Positions 35,168 through 49,639 are shown, numbered from the stretch's first letter. The stretch is 64,000 nucleotides of DNA from Sphagnum magellanicum (GCA_021904315.1 CM038923.1:12530038-12594037); one strand, 5' to 3'. Translations and numbers: made by a program. The notes: generated by a model from the letters alone, not told the origin.

Positions 35168-35989
35168 CTATGCTTCACTGTTATCGACACCCAAACCATA
35201 CAAAACACCAGCATACTTTTCTATGGACCCATCAAAGAACCCATCTCTAAGCTTGTGAAATGTTCGAGATGTGAGCAAGCTATCAGAGCCAGCCTGATGG
35301 CAAGGACCAAACCGTTCAACCTCGAGAGTCTCCGCAAGCTTGTTCAGACCTCCATGCAGATTATCACAGAACTTCATGAGGTACTTGATATCATACAGAG
35401 TAGGAAAGTAAGTGCGCAACAAGTTGAAGAAATCAGCTTCTGAAGGTGGCAAGTTCTGGGATGTGACAAGCTTCAACAAGTAACCAAAATCATAGCCACT
35501 GTGGAAGGTAATCCAATGCACATTCTCATTCAACACAATCCCTGATGACATGAGAAGCTCGCCAAACCTTTCAGAGTCAATACCCCGCTCCTCATTCTTC
35601 TTGAAATCAATGCCACTCTGTTTGAGAAGCTCGATCGAATCCTGAGCGTACACATCCTCCCTGAGGTTGAACTCCCTGAAATTGAACTGCCAAACACAGT
35701 AATCTCGTGTCCCACAACATGGCAGTGTCCCATTCTCATCTGAGAACGTGAGACCCAACTGGATGAGCTTCAGCATGTTGACATTTAACCTAAGTGCTTG
35801 GTATTGGTACTCTGCACTGTTCTTGAAAGAGCTTCCCACTGGTCTGACCACCACTCCTGGAAACTCTGTGTCCATCGCTAGGTATGGGTACTCATCCACA
35901 ATGTCCCTGATCAGCTCAAACTCTTCTTCAAGGTTATCGGCCCATACCTCCCGGATGCGGAGGGCCCCTCCCTTCGAAGCAATTGACAT
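35168..35989 (-). CDS. CAF1: CAF1/POP2-type poly(A) ribonuclease, intronless
   Basis: A 273-residue single-exon protein starts at the ATG at 35989, directly after an in-frame TAG. It is the CCR4-NOT deadenylase CAF1, which shortens mRNA poly(A) tails in the cytoplasm. All DEDD-h catalytic residues are visible: D40 and E42 in AMDTEFPG, D167 in [10 protein letters not shown], and H231 with D236 in [11 protein letters not shown]. The length fits plant CAF1 proteins (about 275), and intronless CAF1 genes are usual in plants. The C-terminus ends [13 protein letters not shown]. Plant genomes carry several paralogues, so the exact orthologue cannot be named. The gene looks intact and active. Confidence 0.96.
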   Translation of the reverse strand: MSIASKGGALRIREVWADNLEEEFELIRDIVDEYPYLAMDTEFPGVVVRPVGSSFKNSAEYQYQALRLNVNMLKLIQLGLTFSDENGTLPCCGTRDYCVWQFNFREFNLREDVYAQDSIELLKQSGIDFKKNEERGIDSERFGELLMSSGIVLNENVHWITFHSGYDFGYLLKLVTSQNLPPSEADFFNLLRTYFPTLYDIKYLMKFCDNLHGGLNKLAETLEVERFGPCHQAGSDSLLTSRTFHKLRDGFFDGSIEKYAGVLYGLGVDNSEA

Positions 35990-36049
35990 CTACTAAGAAT
36001 CCCGCCGTTGTCTTATTTCTTCTTCTGTTGCGTAGCAACAACAAATGAG

Positions 36050-37340
36050 CAGCCGCTGGTTTTTCTTCTTCTTCTTCTTCTCGCCCTTGACCCTGCCCCA
36101 GTCCCTGCCACCTGTAGTTGCATCCGCTGCTTGTACCCACCTTTTCTTCAGCGAGAGTTGGACAAGCTCCTCCTCGATCTTCTTCCTTACTTCCTCGATC
36201 CAACATAAGCAAATATTCCACCTCTCCCACCACTTCCTCAAAACAAAACACTTACCCTAGTCCTCCTGCTGCTGCTCGTGTCTCCTTCTCCGCTTGTTTC
36301 TTCTTGATCTCTTTCTTCTTCTCCTTCTTCTTGCTTTTTCTTGGATTGGTTGTCTTCCTCTACTGGTATCCTTCACCCATCTCCACACTTCCCGAGGCAG
36401 ATCCAACCCACAATCCAACCAAACCCTGACTGCTACAAGCAGCAAACAATGACTTTAAAGCATACCTATATTCCTACCAAGCACCAACAAACTCCACATA
36501 GAGACCAACTTCCAAAACCTTCAAAAAACAAAACAGGACAAGCAAAATCACTCTCTCACACACAAACACACATGAACACACAAAAGCAAAGCAAAGCAAA
36601 GCAAGAAAGAAAGCGAAGTGGGTGCAAAAACAAACTTGCTCTTAGACTGTTTCTTTCTTTCTGTACCAAAGCAAATGGAAAAGGATCAAAAAAGGTTGAA
36701 GGAAAAGGTATGTAGGTTGGAAGGAGTGAGGGACGGAGGGAGGGAGGGAAGGGGAGGGGAGGAACAGAGAGGGGAGTTCGCCCAAATATCACTGAATTTG
36801 GACACGATGGGTAGTCACGGACGCTAATGATGGCAATGGAGAATAAAATAATACAAAACTTCACAAAACAACAAAACTGATGTGCGTCATTCCAGCACAA
36901 ACAAGGAGTGGAGTGGAGTGGAGTGGAGTGGAGAGGAGTGGAGTGGAAAAGGAGAGGGCAGCAGCAGGGAGCAAAAGGCCGGACCCACTCACACTGCAAA
37001 TGCAAACGCACACTGTTCTCTTCCTCTTCTTCTTCTCTTCTTGTTCAAAAATTAGGTCAAAATTTTCCAGTGCTCCTCCACAACACAGAAATGCAAAGCA
37101 AGATCGGCAGTGACGCTGCCCGTCTCTAGAATCTTCTTCTCTACTGCCCGTCGGTGGTTCACTAGGTCCCTCCACAAGACCCAGTTAAAGGTCGCAAGCC
37201 TTTTGTGTAGGGTAAAAGCCCTCAGCCGTGGGGGCTTTACTAGAATAAGGGCCCCCACACAAGGCAGAAAGACCTGCTCCAAGAGCTTTACTGAGCATAA
37301 AAGACCTGCTTCGATTTTCTTTTTCTTTTTTGTTTTTCCT
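36050..37340. promoter_or_regulatory. Upstream region of CAF1 with simple repeats
   Basis: Immediately upstream of the minus-strand CAF1 start are CTT-rich tracts (36061-36090 and 36290-36345), i.e. GAA tracts on the coding strand, then agcaa repeats (36588-36606), GGGA-rich DNA (36735-36770) and a GGAGT minisatellite (about 36905-36948). GA-rich leaders are common in plant genes. The many overlapping frames here on both strands are by-products of simple sequence, not genes. Confidence 0.5.
36905..36948. repeat. GGAGT pentanucleotide minisatellite
   Basis: About eight copies of ggagt, one altered to ggaga, run in tandem. Located about 0.9 kb upstream of the CAF1 start. Confidence 0.9.
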
Positions 37341-39540
37341 GTGATGTCCAGTTGATACCCGGTGGGTACCCACCGGGAAAACTAAAAAGGGGGTGTTTCG
37401 GAAAAAAATGGAATAGCCCATGGAGTCCCAAACAAGGGATGGAAAAATTGGCACCGGTCTTTCTGTAGGACCACTTACATGGATTGGCCAATTCAACATG
37501 AGTCAGTAAGTAACTTAAGGGCAGGTTAACATGCCAGCTGAAATGTCTTATAGCTTATAAAGGACCTGTCCCTTAAGGGTAGGAAGGAATTAGGAGCACT
37601 TAAAGGCTATATATATAGGGCATTTGTAGGGTCATTTAGACAGATCAGCCCAATGCAACATGAGTCAATAAGTAACTTATGAAGGAAGTAGGACTCATGT
37701 TATTGGGCCATTATATTCGGTAAGGTCCTTGGTTAGGTCCTTGGAGTAGCTTGTGCCTCAAAGTTCTATACTAGAGAACGGGCCATTAAAGGAGGTGGGA
37801 AAATAGCCGATCGATTGAGGCCCTTTATTTTCCATGAATTTAGAGTCCACCCAACACCACATTAGGGGTCGTCCCTAAGAGATTGGTTTCTGAGTGGTGA
37901 GGTAGGGCCTAGAGGGTTTGTTGTAGGCCAAGGGTTGTGCCTAAAGCACAAGGAGGTCCCCAGAAAGATAGGGGACTTGCCTGGATGTAAAAGAGCGGGA
38001 AAAGATTTCTTTTTTCTGTTGCCCATTTCTTTTACTCATCTGAACAAGAAAAGATTTGACAACTTGTTCTTTCTTTCTCCATTTCCATTTCTAGTTTTTT
38101 TCTCTAAATGTTTGATTCCTTTGTTTCTATTTTTGATATTTTATGTGGTTTTTGAATTGAACCCTTTTTTTGAAATTTTTTAAAAAAAGAAATTGAAAAA
38201 CATTTCTGAGAATTGCATTTCAATTTGAACTGATTTTGTTGATTTGGTTATATTTTCAAATTATTCAGGCAATATATTAATTCAATTAAACATTGAAAAA
38301 TGCTTCAAAAAATAATAAGAAAAAAGAACATGCAACTGAACCTTTACCATTTGATAAATGAGAGTACAATTTTATTATAGCTGAAGAAATTGACAGTGAA
38401 AAATTACATTGTCCAAAAAAGACATGGATTTTGTCCTATTTTAGGTATTATTACACTTCGAAGTGTTAGTTCACTCAAGATTATTAAAAAACAATTTCAG
38501 ACCACCCTATAAATTTTAGTGTTTGGTATTAAGGGTTTAGGTGAGCATATTTGTTAAAAAATTGAATAATTTTACAAGGGACTAGTTTAGTGATGGGCCA
38601 TGAATTGATTTTCATTATGCAAGGAGGGGAACATGAGGAGTACTTTTAATGTTTGGCCATGAGAAACAAATGGTCTAATTTTACAATAGCTCCAAGTTTG
38701 GGGTGGGAATGAATGTTTGATGATAGGCAATTAGATTGCACACTAAAATGAACATAACCAGTTTGGAGATGGGGTGCAAAGGTCATGTTAAATAGCACAA
38801 ATCTGACCATAAACAACGATTAAGGTTTACAAGAATCGAATGCAAGAATTGTAGTTACACATTACTACACATTAATTAGGGAAGGACTTCCAATTTTCCC
38901 CCCAAGTTCAAGCACATCCCATTCCCACCAAAAATAATATGCCCAAATTCACAAGGCTATGGTGTAGGGTTTGGATTCACAATCCTATTTTTCAAATTCA
39001 CAAGCAAAACATTTCATCATGTTAGAGCTTCCAAATTGTGAAAGAATTAATCTAAAGTTTTTCATCAACATTTTGAAAGCATATGGGTTAAATCAACAAA
39101 GGGAAAATAACATAAGAGTTATAGAAAGTTCTAGATCATAAACAAAAGTCTTAGCATATAACTAGAACAAGGAGGGCATCTTAGAGTAACCAAAGAGGAG
39201 CTACAAGACCTAGAAATAGATCAACAAAATCTAAATAATAGAGTTGCCAAAAAAGATCTCCAACAACTTAAACATCAAGGATTAGATCTAATATTATCAA
39301 AAAAGAGATAGAAATTCAGGATTTGAAGGTGGATGTAAAGGGATAATTAGGTTAGCTTGTAATATATCAGTTTTATAACCAAAAGTTCAAAAAGTTTTTA
39401 TATTACCGTTGGGTGTAAAGTTCTATAATTCATAAATACAATCTAGTTAATTGTAAGAGAGGCAAATTTTATCCAACTCCAAAAAATTGTAATTTGTTAT
39501 ACATAACTACTATTTATACAAAAACAACAAACCAAAATTT
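37341..39540. other. Intergenic DNA, no recognised gene
   Basis: A direct repeat of the phrase caacatgagtcagtaagtaactta occurs at about 37494 and 37659 (written here as an approximate shared motif), within a less AT-rich part at 37.3-37.9 kb. The remainder to 39.5 kb is AT-rich. No protein is recognised. Confidence 0.4.
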
Positions 39541-39599
39541 TGTTTAGGATGACTTTGAACAGTTGTATGCATTAATAATTTATTCCCAACAACTAGAGA

Positions 39600-41760
39600 C
39601 ATATGCATTTCAAACATACCCTAACTTGTCATACTTCCTTGAAAGTTGGGCAAAATTCAAAGAATTCGAATTTGTACCTTTTATAAGGCCATATAACACG
39701 CCCCCAACATGTTGGAGGTTGGGACCAAAAGGATCTAAATCATGATGATCAATTTGCCTTGTAGGAGGTGAAGTGGATTGTAGGACGTGCCAAGCCAATA
39801 CAAGGATAATGTCCCACCATCTTCTAGATAAGAACCAATAAGAAAACAAAGAAAAGTTAATAGATGTCTAGTCTTCTAATCACTAAAGGCAAATGGACCA
39901 ATGAAGCATTAGAGGAGGCCATGGATGCAATTGAAAATGGGACAACTTTATTAAAGAAAGCAAGTAGGCATTGGAACATACCTCCTACCTCATTATTTAA
40001 TCATTTGTATGGGAAAACAAGATTTAAGAAACCTAGACCAATAGGTGTGCTAACAATAAAAGAAAATCAAGTTGTGGTTGCTTGGGTTTTGTTAATGTAG
40101 GAAGTTGGGTTGTCAATCAACCTACAACAATTAAAAATGAAAATGGTAGAATTGACTCAAACAAGGCCAACTCCTTTTCAAGGAAGGGTACAAGGACCTC
40201 TTGGTGGTACTAGTTCAAAAGGAGACATCATGAGCTTAACATTCGTCAAGTTGAAAGACTGGATATTAGCTAAGCACAAAGGCTAACAATTCAATCTTGC
40301 TATAGCTTCTATTAAAACTTATAATCATTTAATAACAAGCACAATTATGTTGTAAACCATATATATAATTTTGATGAAACATGCATCCAAATACGAAAAC
40401 AATCAAGAGCAAGGGTTTTTACAAAACAAGGTTCACCTAAGTCTACGACACTATCCTGAAATATAGGGAATGGATGATTGTTAACTATGTAGATAATGCA
40501 ATAAGAACAACACTACCAAGGTTTTACATATTTAAAGGACTAGAAAGGATACGTGATGATTACATATAAAGGTAAATCAAGAACTTGTATGGCTATGCAA
40601 TCAAAAGCATGGATGACTACCTTCCTTTTCACAAAGTTTTTTTCTTTATTTAAAAGGCTTATGCCAAGTGGAATATCCTTAACAAATAGGCATCTACTCA
40701 TCTTGGATGGGCATAGATCCCACGTCACCCTTGAGGTAATTGAACAGGTTAAAAAATTTGGGTTGGATATGATTACTTTACCTTCACATACATCTCATGC
40801 ACTTTAGCCCTTGGATGTGGCTTGCTTTAAGCCTTTCAAAACTATTTTTAGAAATGAAAGAAACATAACAATGGTTAAGAGGAATTACACAAAACCAAAT
40901 AAAATAACATTAGCGAGGTGGGTAGACAAAGCATTAAACCTAACACTTACAAGAAAAATATCATGTTAGGGTTCAAAGGTATAAGGATTTAACCACTTAA
41001 CCCTAGGGCCATGGATTCAAAAACTAACCCTACTACTATATACACATTGTAGAATCAAACCAAGGGAATAAAAGAAGAATCAAAGCAAGAGGATGGTGAA
41101 CAAGAATGGACAAAACATAGAACTAGAAAAAATCTCATTAACATCGGCTCAACAACAAAAGTTACAATTACTAATCTATCTAAATATCAACTAGGTATTA
41201 TGTGAACATGCCTAGAAATCCTATAGTCACTAACCATGCATCTATAATAGAGTTAGTAAACATGGTTGAAAATTTGGCACAACCTTCATTGGATGAAGCT
41301 ACAAAGCTTAGATATCTTGAAAGTTCAACTCAAGTGGCATTAGCATAGGGATGTCACAGTTTGGTGTCATTGCCACATATGCCTAAAAGAAGGATCAATG
41401 GAAGAAAACCATTAGTGGATTATTCTCAAAACCATGTTGTGACTTTAGAAGAATATTTGAGGATTATGTGACAAAAGGCAATGGATAGGGAGGCAGTAAA
41501 GCAAATAAGAGAAAGCATAATGAAAGAAAAAATAAGAAAAGTAAGTAAAAAAAACGGTAATGACTATAGCTGAAATATTAGTTGAAAGGCAACTTGTAAA
41601 ACAACAACGAATCCATTTCATTACAACTTGGTCATCCTCAATAGTTAGAAAGGTAGGAGACAAATTTCACAACAATTTCAAGGCAAGTTTGCAAGCTCAC
41701 CTTCTTGGATACATGGGTGTGAATCTTGGTTCAATAACACACGTGCATAAATAGGCTTAA
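39600..41760 (+). mobile_element. pogo/Tigger-like DNA transposon remnant, copy 1
   Basis: The remnant transposase starts with an N-terminal helix-turn-helix (39864-40098: WTNEALEEAMDAI, KKASRHWNIPPTSLFNH), then TQTRPTPFQGR. The DDE core follows, with the first Asp in NFDETC (about 40371), the second in LLILDGHRSHV (about 40700) and the third region PHxSHALxPLDVACFKPFK (about 40780-40840). A C-terminal tail with RKPLVDYS lies near 41405. This domain order is that of pogo-like (Tc1/mariner superfamily) transposases. Many stops and shifts show that it is dead. The 39.6-39.86 kb flank is also shared with copy 2, so it belongs to the element. The ends were not defined. Confidence 0.8.
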
Positions 41761-41852
41761 CATCGATCCTTGGCTCAAATGTGAACCAAAAGGGAAGTTG
41801 CAACATCCTTGCAACAACCACAAATACACAATTGAAATTGGAATGTGTTGGA

Positions 41853-41866
41853 GGGGGGGGGGGGGG
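41853..41866. repeat. Run of 14 G
   Basis: A homopolymer G run just after the transposase remnant. Confidence 0.95.
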
Positions 41867-41959
41867 TCTAATTTTCAATGAAATAGAACAAAGTGAAAAT
41901 GAACAATAGGGAGTTGGACTAAACATGAACCAAAATATTAAGAAAAGTAGCAATTGTTA

Positions 41960-42965
41960 CAAGCAATGAACAAAAAGATAAAGAGGAGGAACAACTATTA
42001 TTGGGGTTGAATAACTAAAAGGAAAAATAGTTGTAGCTAAGGATGAACAAAAAGTTATGAGGAATAATTATTGTTGGGATGGAATAAGTAAAAGGAAGAA
42101 CAATTATAACTAAAGATAAATAAAAAATTAGGATGAATAACTACTACTAGGGTGGAATAGCTAAAAGGAAGAGCATTTGCAGTTGAGGATGAAGGATAAG
42201 GTAAGAGGAAGAGTTGTTAAGGTGGATTAGTTTAAAAAGAAGAATAGTTATAGCTAAGGATGAACAAGAAGTTAGGAGGATGATTAATTGTTGGGGTGGA
42301 ATAATTAAAAGGGAAAGTAGTTGCAGTTGAAGATGAACAAAAAATCAAGAGGAGCAACTACTATTGCGATGGAATATTTTTTTTAAAAGTAGCTAGAAAT
42401 TGAATATGAAAAAAAAAATTAGGAGGAGCAACTATTATTGGGGTGGAATAGTTGAAAAGACAAATAGCTACAATTGAAAATGAATAAAAAGTTAAGAAGA
42501 ATATTTGTTGTTAGGGGGGCATAACTAAAAAATGGAATGTAATTACAATTGAAGATAATAAGAAATTAAGAAAAATGATTATTTTTGGGGTGGAATAACT
42601 AAGAGGAGGAGGAGCTGTAGTTGAAGATGAATAAAATGTCAAGAATATCAACTAATGTCGGGGTAGAATAAATAAGAAAAGGAACAACAACTTCTAAGGT
42701 GGAACAACTAGAAGGAACAACAATTATTACTAGGGTGGACTATTGCTAGGGTGGAATAGTTAATAGAAAGAGCAACAACTACTGAGGTGGAACAACTAGG
42801 AGGAGGAGCGACTACTACAAGGATAAAATAGTTAAAAGAAAAAATAATTGTAGGTGAAAATGAACAAGAAGTTAGGAGGTGTTGTTGCTAAGGTGGCACA
42901 ATTAGGAAAAATAGTAGCTAGTATTGATGATGAACAAAAAGTTACAAGGAATACAAATTATGAAA
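41960..42965. repeat. Purine-rich minisatellite after transposon copy 1
   Basis: A degenerate unit of about 80-90 bases (core: gaggaacaactattattgggg, tggaatagctaaaaggaa, agttgaagatgaacaaaaag) repeats about ten to twelve times. The units are strongly C-poor on the plus strand. It begins about 200 bases after the transposase homology ends. Confidence 0.8.
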
Positions 42966-43625
42966 GGTCCAAACCAATGAAAGGATGAAACTAGAACATG
43001 ATGAAAAACAGTAGTTGTGAGAGGTTCAAACCAAGGAGAAAGGATGAAAAAGAATGTGATGAAGAGTAGTAGTTGCGAAAGGTGTAAACCAAGGAAAGAG
43101 GATGAACAAAAACATCATGGGAGATGAAGAACAACAATGGGGAAACAAAAGTAATAAGAGGGCCATAAACTGAGGAATAACAATAACATAAAAAGTCATT
43201 ATGCAAGAGGGCCATGAGCTAAAGAATAACAAGGAGTTTGAACCAAAGAGGTTCAAGCTCCTTTGAAGACTAGTTGGAAGGTCATGGGGTCACCAATAAT
43301 GGAGCAAAAATATGAACTGCCACAAGCTAGGAAAAACAATGGAATAAGAACATCAATTTTTGTTGTGAAAATTGAGGATGTTCAATAAGAAATTTGAACC
43401 AAATGTTTAACAAGAAGCTCAAACCATAGAGCTTCGAACTCCATTGAAGATTGCAAAAAAAATAAACGGGATCACTTGCAATGGAACAAGAAATGAATTG
43501 CCACAAGCTAACAATAACAATGGTGTAAAAACAATAATTATTATTACAAGAATTGAGGAGCAACAAAAAGCTTGAACTAAAGAGGTTCAAACTCCTTTGA
43601 ATTTTAAGTGGCAATCATGGGTTCA
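42966..43625. repeat. Second tandem repeat block (units of about 70 and 160-180 bp)
   Basis: First, gagaggttcaaaccaagg...aggatgaa... is repeated three times (42966-43110). Then a unit of roughly 160-180 bases containing gaggttcaaactcctttgaa, atggggtcac, and tgccacaagcta(g/a)...aacaatgg occurs from about 43240, 43425 and 43585. No coding role is evident. Confidence 0.7.
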
Positions 43626-46600
43626 TTGATGATCCATAACATTCACAAGCCAACATGCACAAGAAAAAGAAAAAAATATGCATAAAATGAGGAATAGTAA
43701 TTATTATTTAGCACTAGGAGAAGACCTTATTCAATTAAGAACAAGGGGTCACGTTAATGCTAGCGCTTGCACAATGCACACACAAATAACAATAATTTAT
43801 GCCTTGATGCGATGATGTGTGCCAACATATGCACACACAACAACTTGGAGTTAGAACATCTAGGAACTTGATTTATACCCTCATCACATTCTAAGAACAC
43901 TAGAGGACAACCCACGAACAATGACCATAAAAACTTCACGATGGGAAATCACTATAACCACATGAACTTTGCACATTAAAAAGAAACTAGATAGGTGAGC
44001 TAGAAACAAGTTTACGAGAATCCAACTTGTGCGTTGATGGGTTGAATGAACTTATACTTAATTAAATATGTAATAGGGTTTGTGAGAATTGTGAGAATTC
44101 TAAAGGATCAATGGAAATGTTAAAAAGGACCATTATTTTCAACATCTTGTAAAATATGGTAAATTGGCTAATCATAGTACACTTAAAAACATAGAGGAAC
44201 TTTATGATCTAAACATACATCAGTTGCCTCTAGGGTCCAAAGATGAATTATAGAACAGTTGTGGGCACACCTAATGTTTTTTAGATTATTGGATAATAAC
44301 TACAAATGCAAAAGATATGGCTTCTAAAAGTTTTTGGTCTCATCATCCAACAAAAACAAATCATGAAACATTTTTTCTAACTATGTTCAATCAATGCAAA
44401 TCCTATCAACATACATCCTTACATTGACACATGTCACAAATCCACCTTATTACCGAACACTCTCAAATTCAAACTAATCATGTTCCTTGAAAAACCCAAA
44501 CATTTTTATTCAAGGGTTGAAATCAAAACCCTAAAAAGGGCAAAACATCGTTTGGTTATCAAACCTTAAGTTAACTACTATTCTCCGATGTGGTGTTGCT
44601 CCAAAACATATATTCATTCAAAATAACTAGAAAAAAATTCAAACCATCAAATCTAGTAATTTCATTTGGTCATAATCAGCCTATTCAACACCTTTTTTAT
44701 ATTAGTGTTGCAATATTATAACCTCTTTTTAATACAAACAAGGTTTGAATTTTGATATTTTACCTATAGCTAGGTATGAATACATGTTTTACGATCATTG
44801 GCAGATCATAATTTTTTAGCATTACAACATTATAACTTTAAAATTATAAACAAAGTTGGGAACTATTTTTTATCCTTGTTAAGATTTAAGATTTATTAAT
44901 GAGTAGTTTCATGCCCTTTAATGGGAGCCTACACCCCCACAACTAAACACTATATTTTTTATTTTCATTTTGTTTAATTGGTTCTCTATTAAACCCACCT
45001 TTAAAAAGGTTTAATGCCACCATATTTGTTTTCAAATATGTGCATTACAATGTGATGGTATTCTCCTAGAACTAAACATGACTACATATAACATTGTGTT
45101 TTTTTTTTTTTTTAAATGTTTGTTTCCATGCCCATAACCACACAAAAAAATCATTTGGATTATATAAAAAAATCAAACACATTTTTTCAAGACTGGGCAT
45201 TTGATCATAAGGTTACATTCAAATGCTTGCACATAGTGTTACAACCATTCACCAACATTAGTATGCACAAAAAGGGTGTCTGGTCATCAAATGATGTTTA
45301 GTTGACGACATGTTTACTCTACTTTAAAAAACCTACCATTTTATAATGAATGAGTATTATGAATTTTTTGAATAAGATATTCAAAACACCAACCCTTATG
45401 CATAATATGCAAATATTGCCAAATATAATATGTGACCAAATTGATAACCATGGGTATTGTTTAAAGATACAAATTGATATTACATGGGTCCATTAAAATT
45501 TCAAAATCTAGTTGTTTGACACCTAGTGTGACATAAATTTATTTTTTTCAAATACCTTACCCAATCTAGTATTGAAAAAAACCATTGTTCAGCCAACATT
45601 TGTAAAAATTAAAAACCTATGATATTTGTTTTCCATTTTTTTTTGCATTATCATAGAAAAAAAGAGGATGGACATTTCAAAAGAAAAATGCCCACCTCTT
45701 GTGGATGAAAATTTTCATTTTACAAGGTTATCTCCAAATTTGCTAGAAGCTTTTGCTATGGCTTTATAAAAGGCTATAGGAAAACTTTCATAGAATTGAA
45801 AGCTATAAATTTGTGTTGGGTAGGTAATAGGCTAGAACCTTGGTATATCGATTGAAATGATCTTGGTATCAAAGAATTGATTAGACTCTTGTGAACTAAA
45901 GCAATATAACCAACCTTGTACCAATGTGTCCCTAGTAAGGACATGCAATAATACCAACTTGGTACTACTTCTTACTTGGCAAAGACTTAAATAAAATACC
46001 AATTTAATTTTAAGGCTTTATTAATTTAAATATTTAGTATATACCTACCACATACTGGCCAAAAACTAGCCTTGGATCATAATAATAGGACCAAGTTGAT
46101 GTGAAAGTTGTTTTTTAATCCCATACCAATAATATTTTCATATAAGATATTTAAAAAGATGCAATATTAGTATTATATTTATATGATTTTTTAAAAAATA
46201 TTTAATACTACTATGAGCTAAAATGTTCAAAAGTTAATACATGCCCAACCTTGGCACTAACTCCCAACCCCTTTGGGATAGTGTTGGGTAGGGAAATAAT
46301 GAAAACCATCCCATGTAGAAGAGGGCTTTTTGCATCCATTTTTTGATGGCAACATGAAAGGGGGGCAATGTGCCTTTGAGCCACCTTTGAACCACCTTTG
46401 AACCCCCCTTGAACTGCCCATGAAAATTAAAATAAATTCTTGCGAATGTTTTGACATTATTGCCAAGATTTTTGCAACTAGGTTATAAGAGTTTTTGCCC
46501 TTCATTGCAAGATAAAACCAAATCGGGTTCATTAAAAATAAGAACATTTTTTATAACATATTCTTAACGAGTGACACCATGGAATGGGCAAATGGTCAGT

Positions 46601-49600
46601 AATTAGAAAATTAGCATCACTCCTTCTCAATTTTGAAAAAACTTTCAATAAAATCAATTAGAATTTTCTTTTTTCAATTCTAAATGTTTTAGGTTTCAAC
46701 AAAACCTAAGTCAAATGGGCATGGACACCCTTCAAGTAAGAATATCTTCTTCAATGAAATTGAATGGTGAATTGAACGAGCCCTTTCCTTTATCCAAATT
46801 GATCAAATAAAATTTGTTTGTTATCTCATTACTTGTTCATTTTGGCAATTGATGCATTTGGGGACATGTTAAACTATCCTCACTTTGAGGTTAAGGGTTT
46901 CATTTAGCCCAATGGAAATATGGTGTGGGACCAATCATTTGCTAACAATATTGCACATTTTTTAGAAAGGTAAGTTGACAACAAGCAAAATTTATTTTTT
47001 ACATTTTCTACAAAGTAGTCAATGCTAAAATCAATTAAACAAAGTCCACGAGCATATTGGCACCCAAAACACCTCAAAATTTAAGCTAGGGCAATAAGGA
47101 TAAAATGAAATGGGTTTCAAATAGCCAAGGCATAAGGTAGTTAAACATGCTTATAAGGTTCAAATTGCTTAGTGCAACCAATTATGAATGGTTGACACAA
47201 ATGATTAAGGCAAAGTTCATTAATTGGTCAATTGAAAAACTCCCTCTTGTAGGTAGGGTGTTAGTTGCAAACCAAATCCTCTTAGTAATTGTCTAATTTA
47301 GAATAGCTTATTGGAACCCAATTCCCAACATGTGCATTCAATTGAAAATCTTGACCCATTTGAAATTTTATTTGGTATAGCCGTAAGGAAAAGGTGAGAA
47401 CCAAAGTGAAATGGGATGTTTTTATTGCTTCTAATGGACTTGGAACCATGGACCCACAAGCCAAAGCAAAAGTTCTTTTGGCAAAATTATTAATTTGAAG
47501 ACTTCCTTCTAATGAAAAGCCTTGGAAAAGCCTTGTTTTTTTGGAAGGTTAATCAAACCCAACCAAATGGGAAAGCGTGGCAACAAATGCCTCAGGATTG
47601 CACTTGGTTCTTTTCAATAAACAAATTCAAGCTTTCAAATTTTGGATAACCATTGTGGATGTTTGATAGAATGTCAAAGAGGGCAAGATAAAACAAGACC
47701 CAATTAGACTCAAAAAGGTATTAAAGTAGTTGATCTTCAGTAATCTTCATATCATGTATTCAATGACATTCCTTTTGACCTCAAGGATACCAAATGAATG
47801 GAAGTTGATGAACTTCCCAAAAATTGGCCTAGTGAACTTATTTGGTTACACTATGAAAAGAAGGTACAAAATTATTTTGCTTGAAAGGTAGCAAACATAT
47901 ATGTGGATGCAAGAGATGATTGATGTTGGTTTTGACTTAGACCATTTGTAACTTTTGTTGAACCAATTATGGCATGTTTTACAACCAAGGAATTTGGTTA
48001 CTTTAATCTAATTCATTTTGAACAAAAGATTGTTAACATGCTCTTAACTCACTAAGTTGCATTTGGATTTTACTTGGCCACATTGTAATGATGGTTAAGT
48101 GGAAACCCATTTGCATTATTTAATGGATTGTAATGGAATTTAATTCACATGGCACACTTTTTAGCAAGTCATTTCAACTTGTAGTGCAACAATTAAATTT
48201 TCAATTTTTCTTGAGTGCATTTCTTACATGATGAGACAATTGATTCATTTGATGTTGATGGGACTAACAATAACTTTGTGAAAATAAATGTGAAGAAAGA
48301 AATGAAATCATGTGAGGATAACAAAAATTTCGATAAGGTAAGTTGGTTAATGTTTGAACATTAGTTGGTAATTGAACACACTGGTTATTTTAGATGTAGT
48401 TGGTAAACAATCATGCACAATTGCATGAATATTCACATGCATGCTTAAGACCAAATGCATAAATGAAAACATGTGTGCTAAAAAATAATTTAAAGTGTTA
48501 ATCATTTTGTAATTTTTGTGTTCATCTATGGGTGTGTGTAAAATCCAAAAAAAAAGATCTTGATTTCCCCTTGTATATGGATATGTTTGGTGATGGGTTG
48601 TCAATTGTCTTGTTTTAATACAAACATTTGAATTGAAATCCAATATTGCACAAGGGAATGGGGTTTTAAACATTTGGTTATAAATGCTTTTTAAATCATT
48701 ATAAACAAAATTGGCTAAGAAGAGGAAAATAAAATTTGAACACGATACCCATTTTGGACCATATTTATGAAGGTTTTGAGGACACACAAGTTTGTGGTTC
48801 TCATTTGGGGGATTTCTTACAATAATTTCAACAACACAAACAAACAAATATTTGGTTTTGGCTGTTTAACTATCACATTAAAAGGCATGGAACAAACAAT
48901 TAATGAGCACAAACTTCCATTAATGCATAAAGATGTTCAACAATTAAACAATCTTAACACAATATTGTTTTAAAATCCTACAAGTCAAAGAAGTTATCAA
49001 ATTAGTAGCCCACCTTGGTCTTTTCCTGCAAATTGAACATTTTGGGTTCTCACCAAAATTGCAGATTTTGATTCCTCTTAGAAAACAACTCATGTTAGCA
49101 CCACCTCATTCATGTTTGACAATCTCATTCCTCAAATATGTTTTTCATATCAACTAGTATAAAAAATGACTAACCTTGGAAAAAAACTTTTATGTCCTAG
49201 TGTAATTTTGTCTTTAGGCATGGAATATAATTAGGAAATCCAAATCTAAAAATAAAGTAGAAATAAGGTTTTTTTTTCTTAGTTGAGAGAACAAATGGCA
49301 TTATTGAAATAGGGATTGATTTCATAAATAAGCTTTACAATGAAAAGTTCAAGCAATTTTTGGACTTTCGTTGAATCCAACAATTAGTCCCACATTCTAG
49401 AATTGAAAGGTCAAACGCCAACTCTAAATTACACACATCAACCACACATGTTGAGATTCACTCTAACAACTTGCACAATAACATCAAATGTTAGTTTAAA
49501 GTGGGAAGACTTTGAAGACTTCCATGTTCTCCTGTCCTTAAATGGCAATCTACACTAACATGCACAACAACATTATGTTGACTTAACTAACTTTTTTTTT

Positions 49601-49639
49601 TTTTTTTGGTTTGATTTCAGAAATAATAGGGGGATACCT
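43626..49639. other. AT-rich intergenic DNA, no recognised gene
   Basis: Six kilobases of AT-rich DNA in which the open frames are short and unrecognised (the longest is 48347-48847 minus, 166 codons, low in complexity). A CTTTGAACCACC-type phrase is repeated three times near 46376-46416. I see no transposase, RNA gene or organelle match. Confidence 0.5.

Noticed and set aside
36045..37355. Many overlapping frames up to 151 codons on both strands
   Set aside because: The region is made of CTT, AGCAA, GGGA and GGAGT simple repeats, which lack stops; the products are low-complexity.
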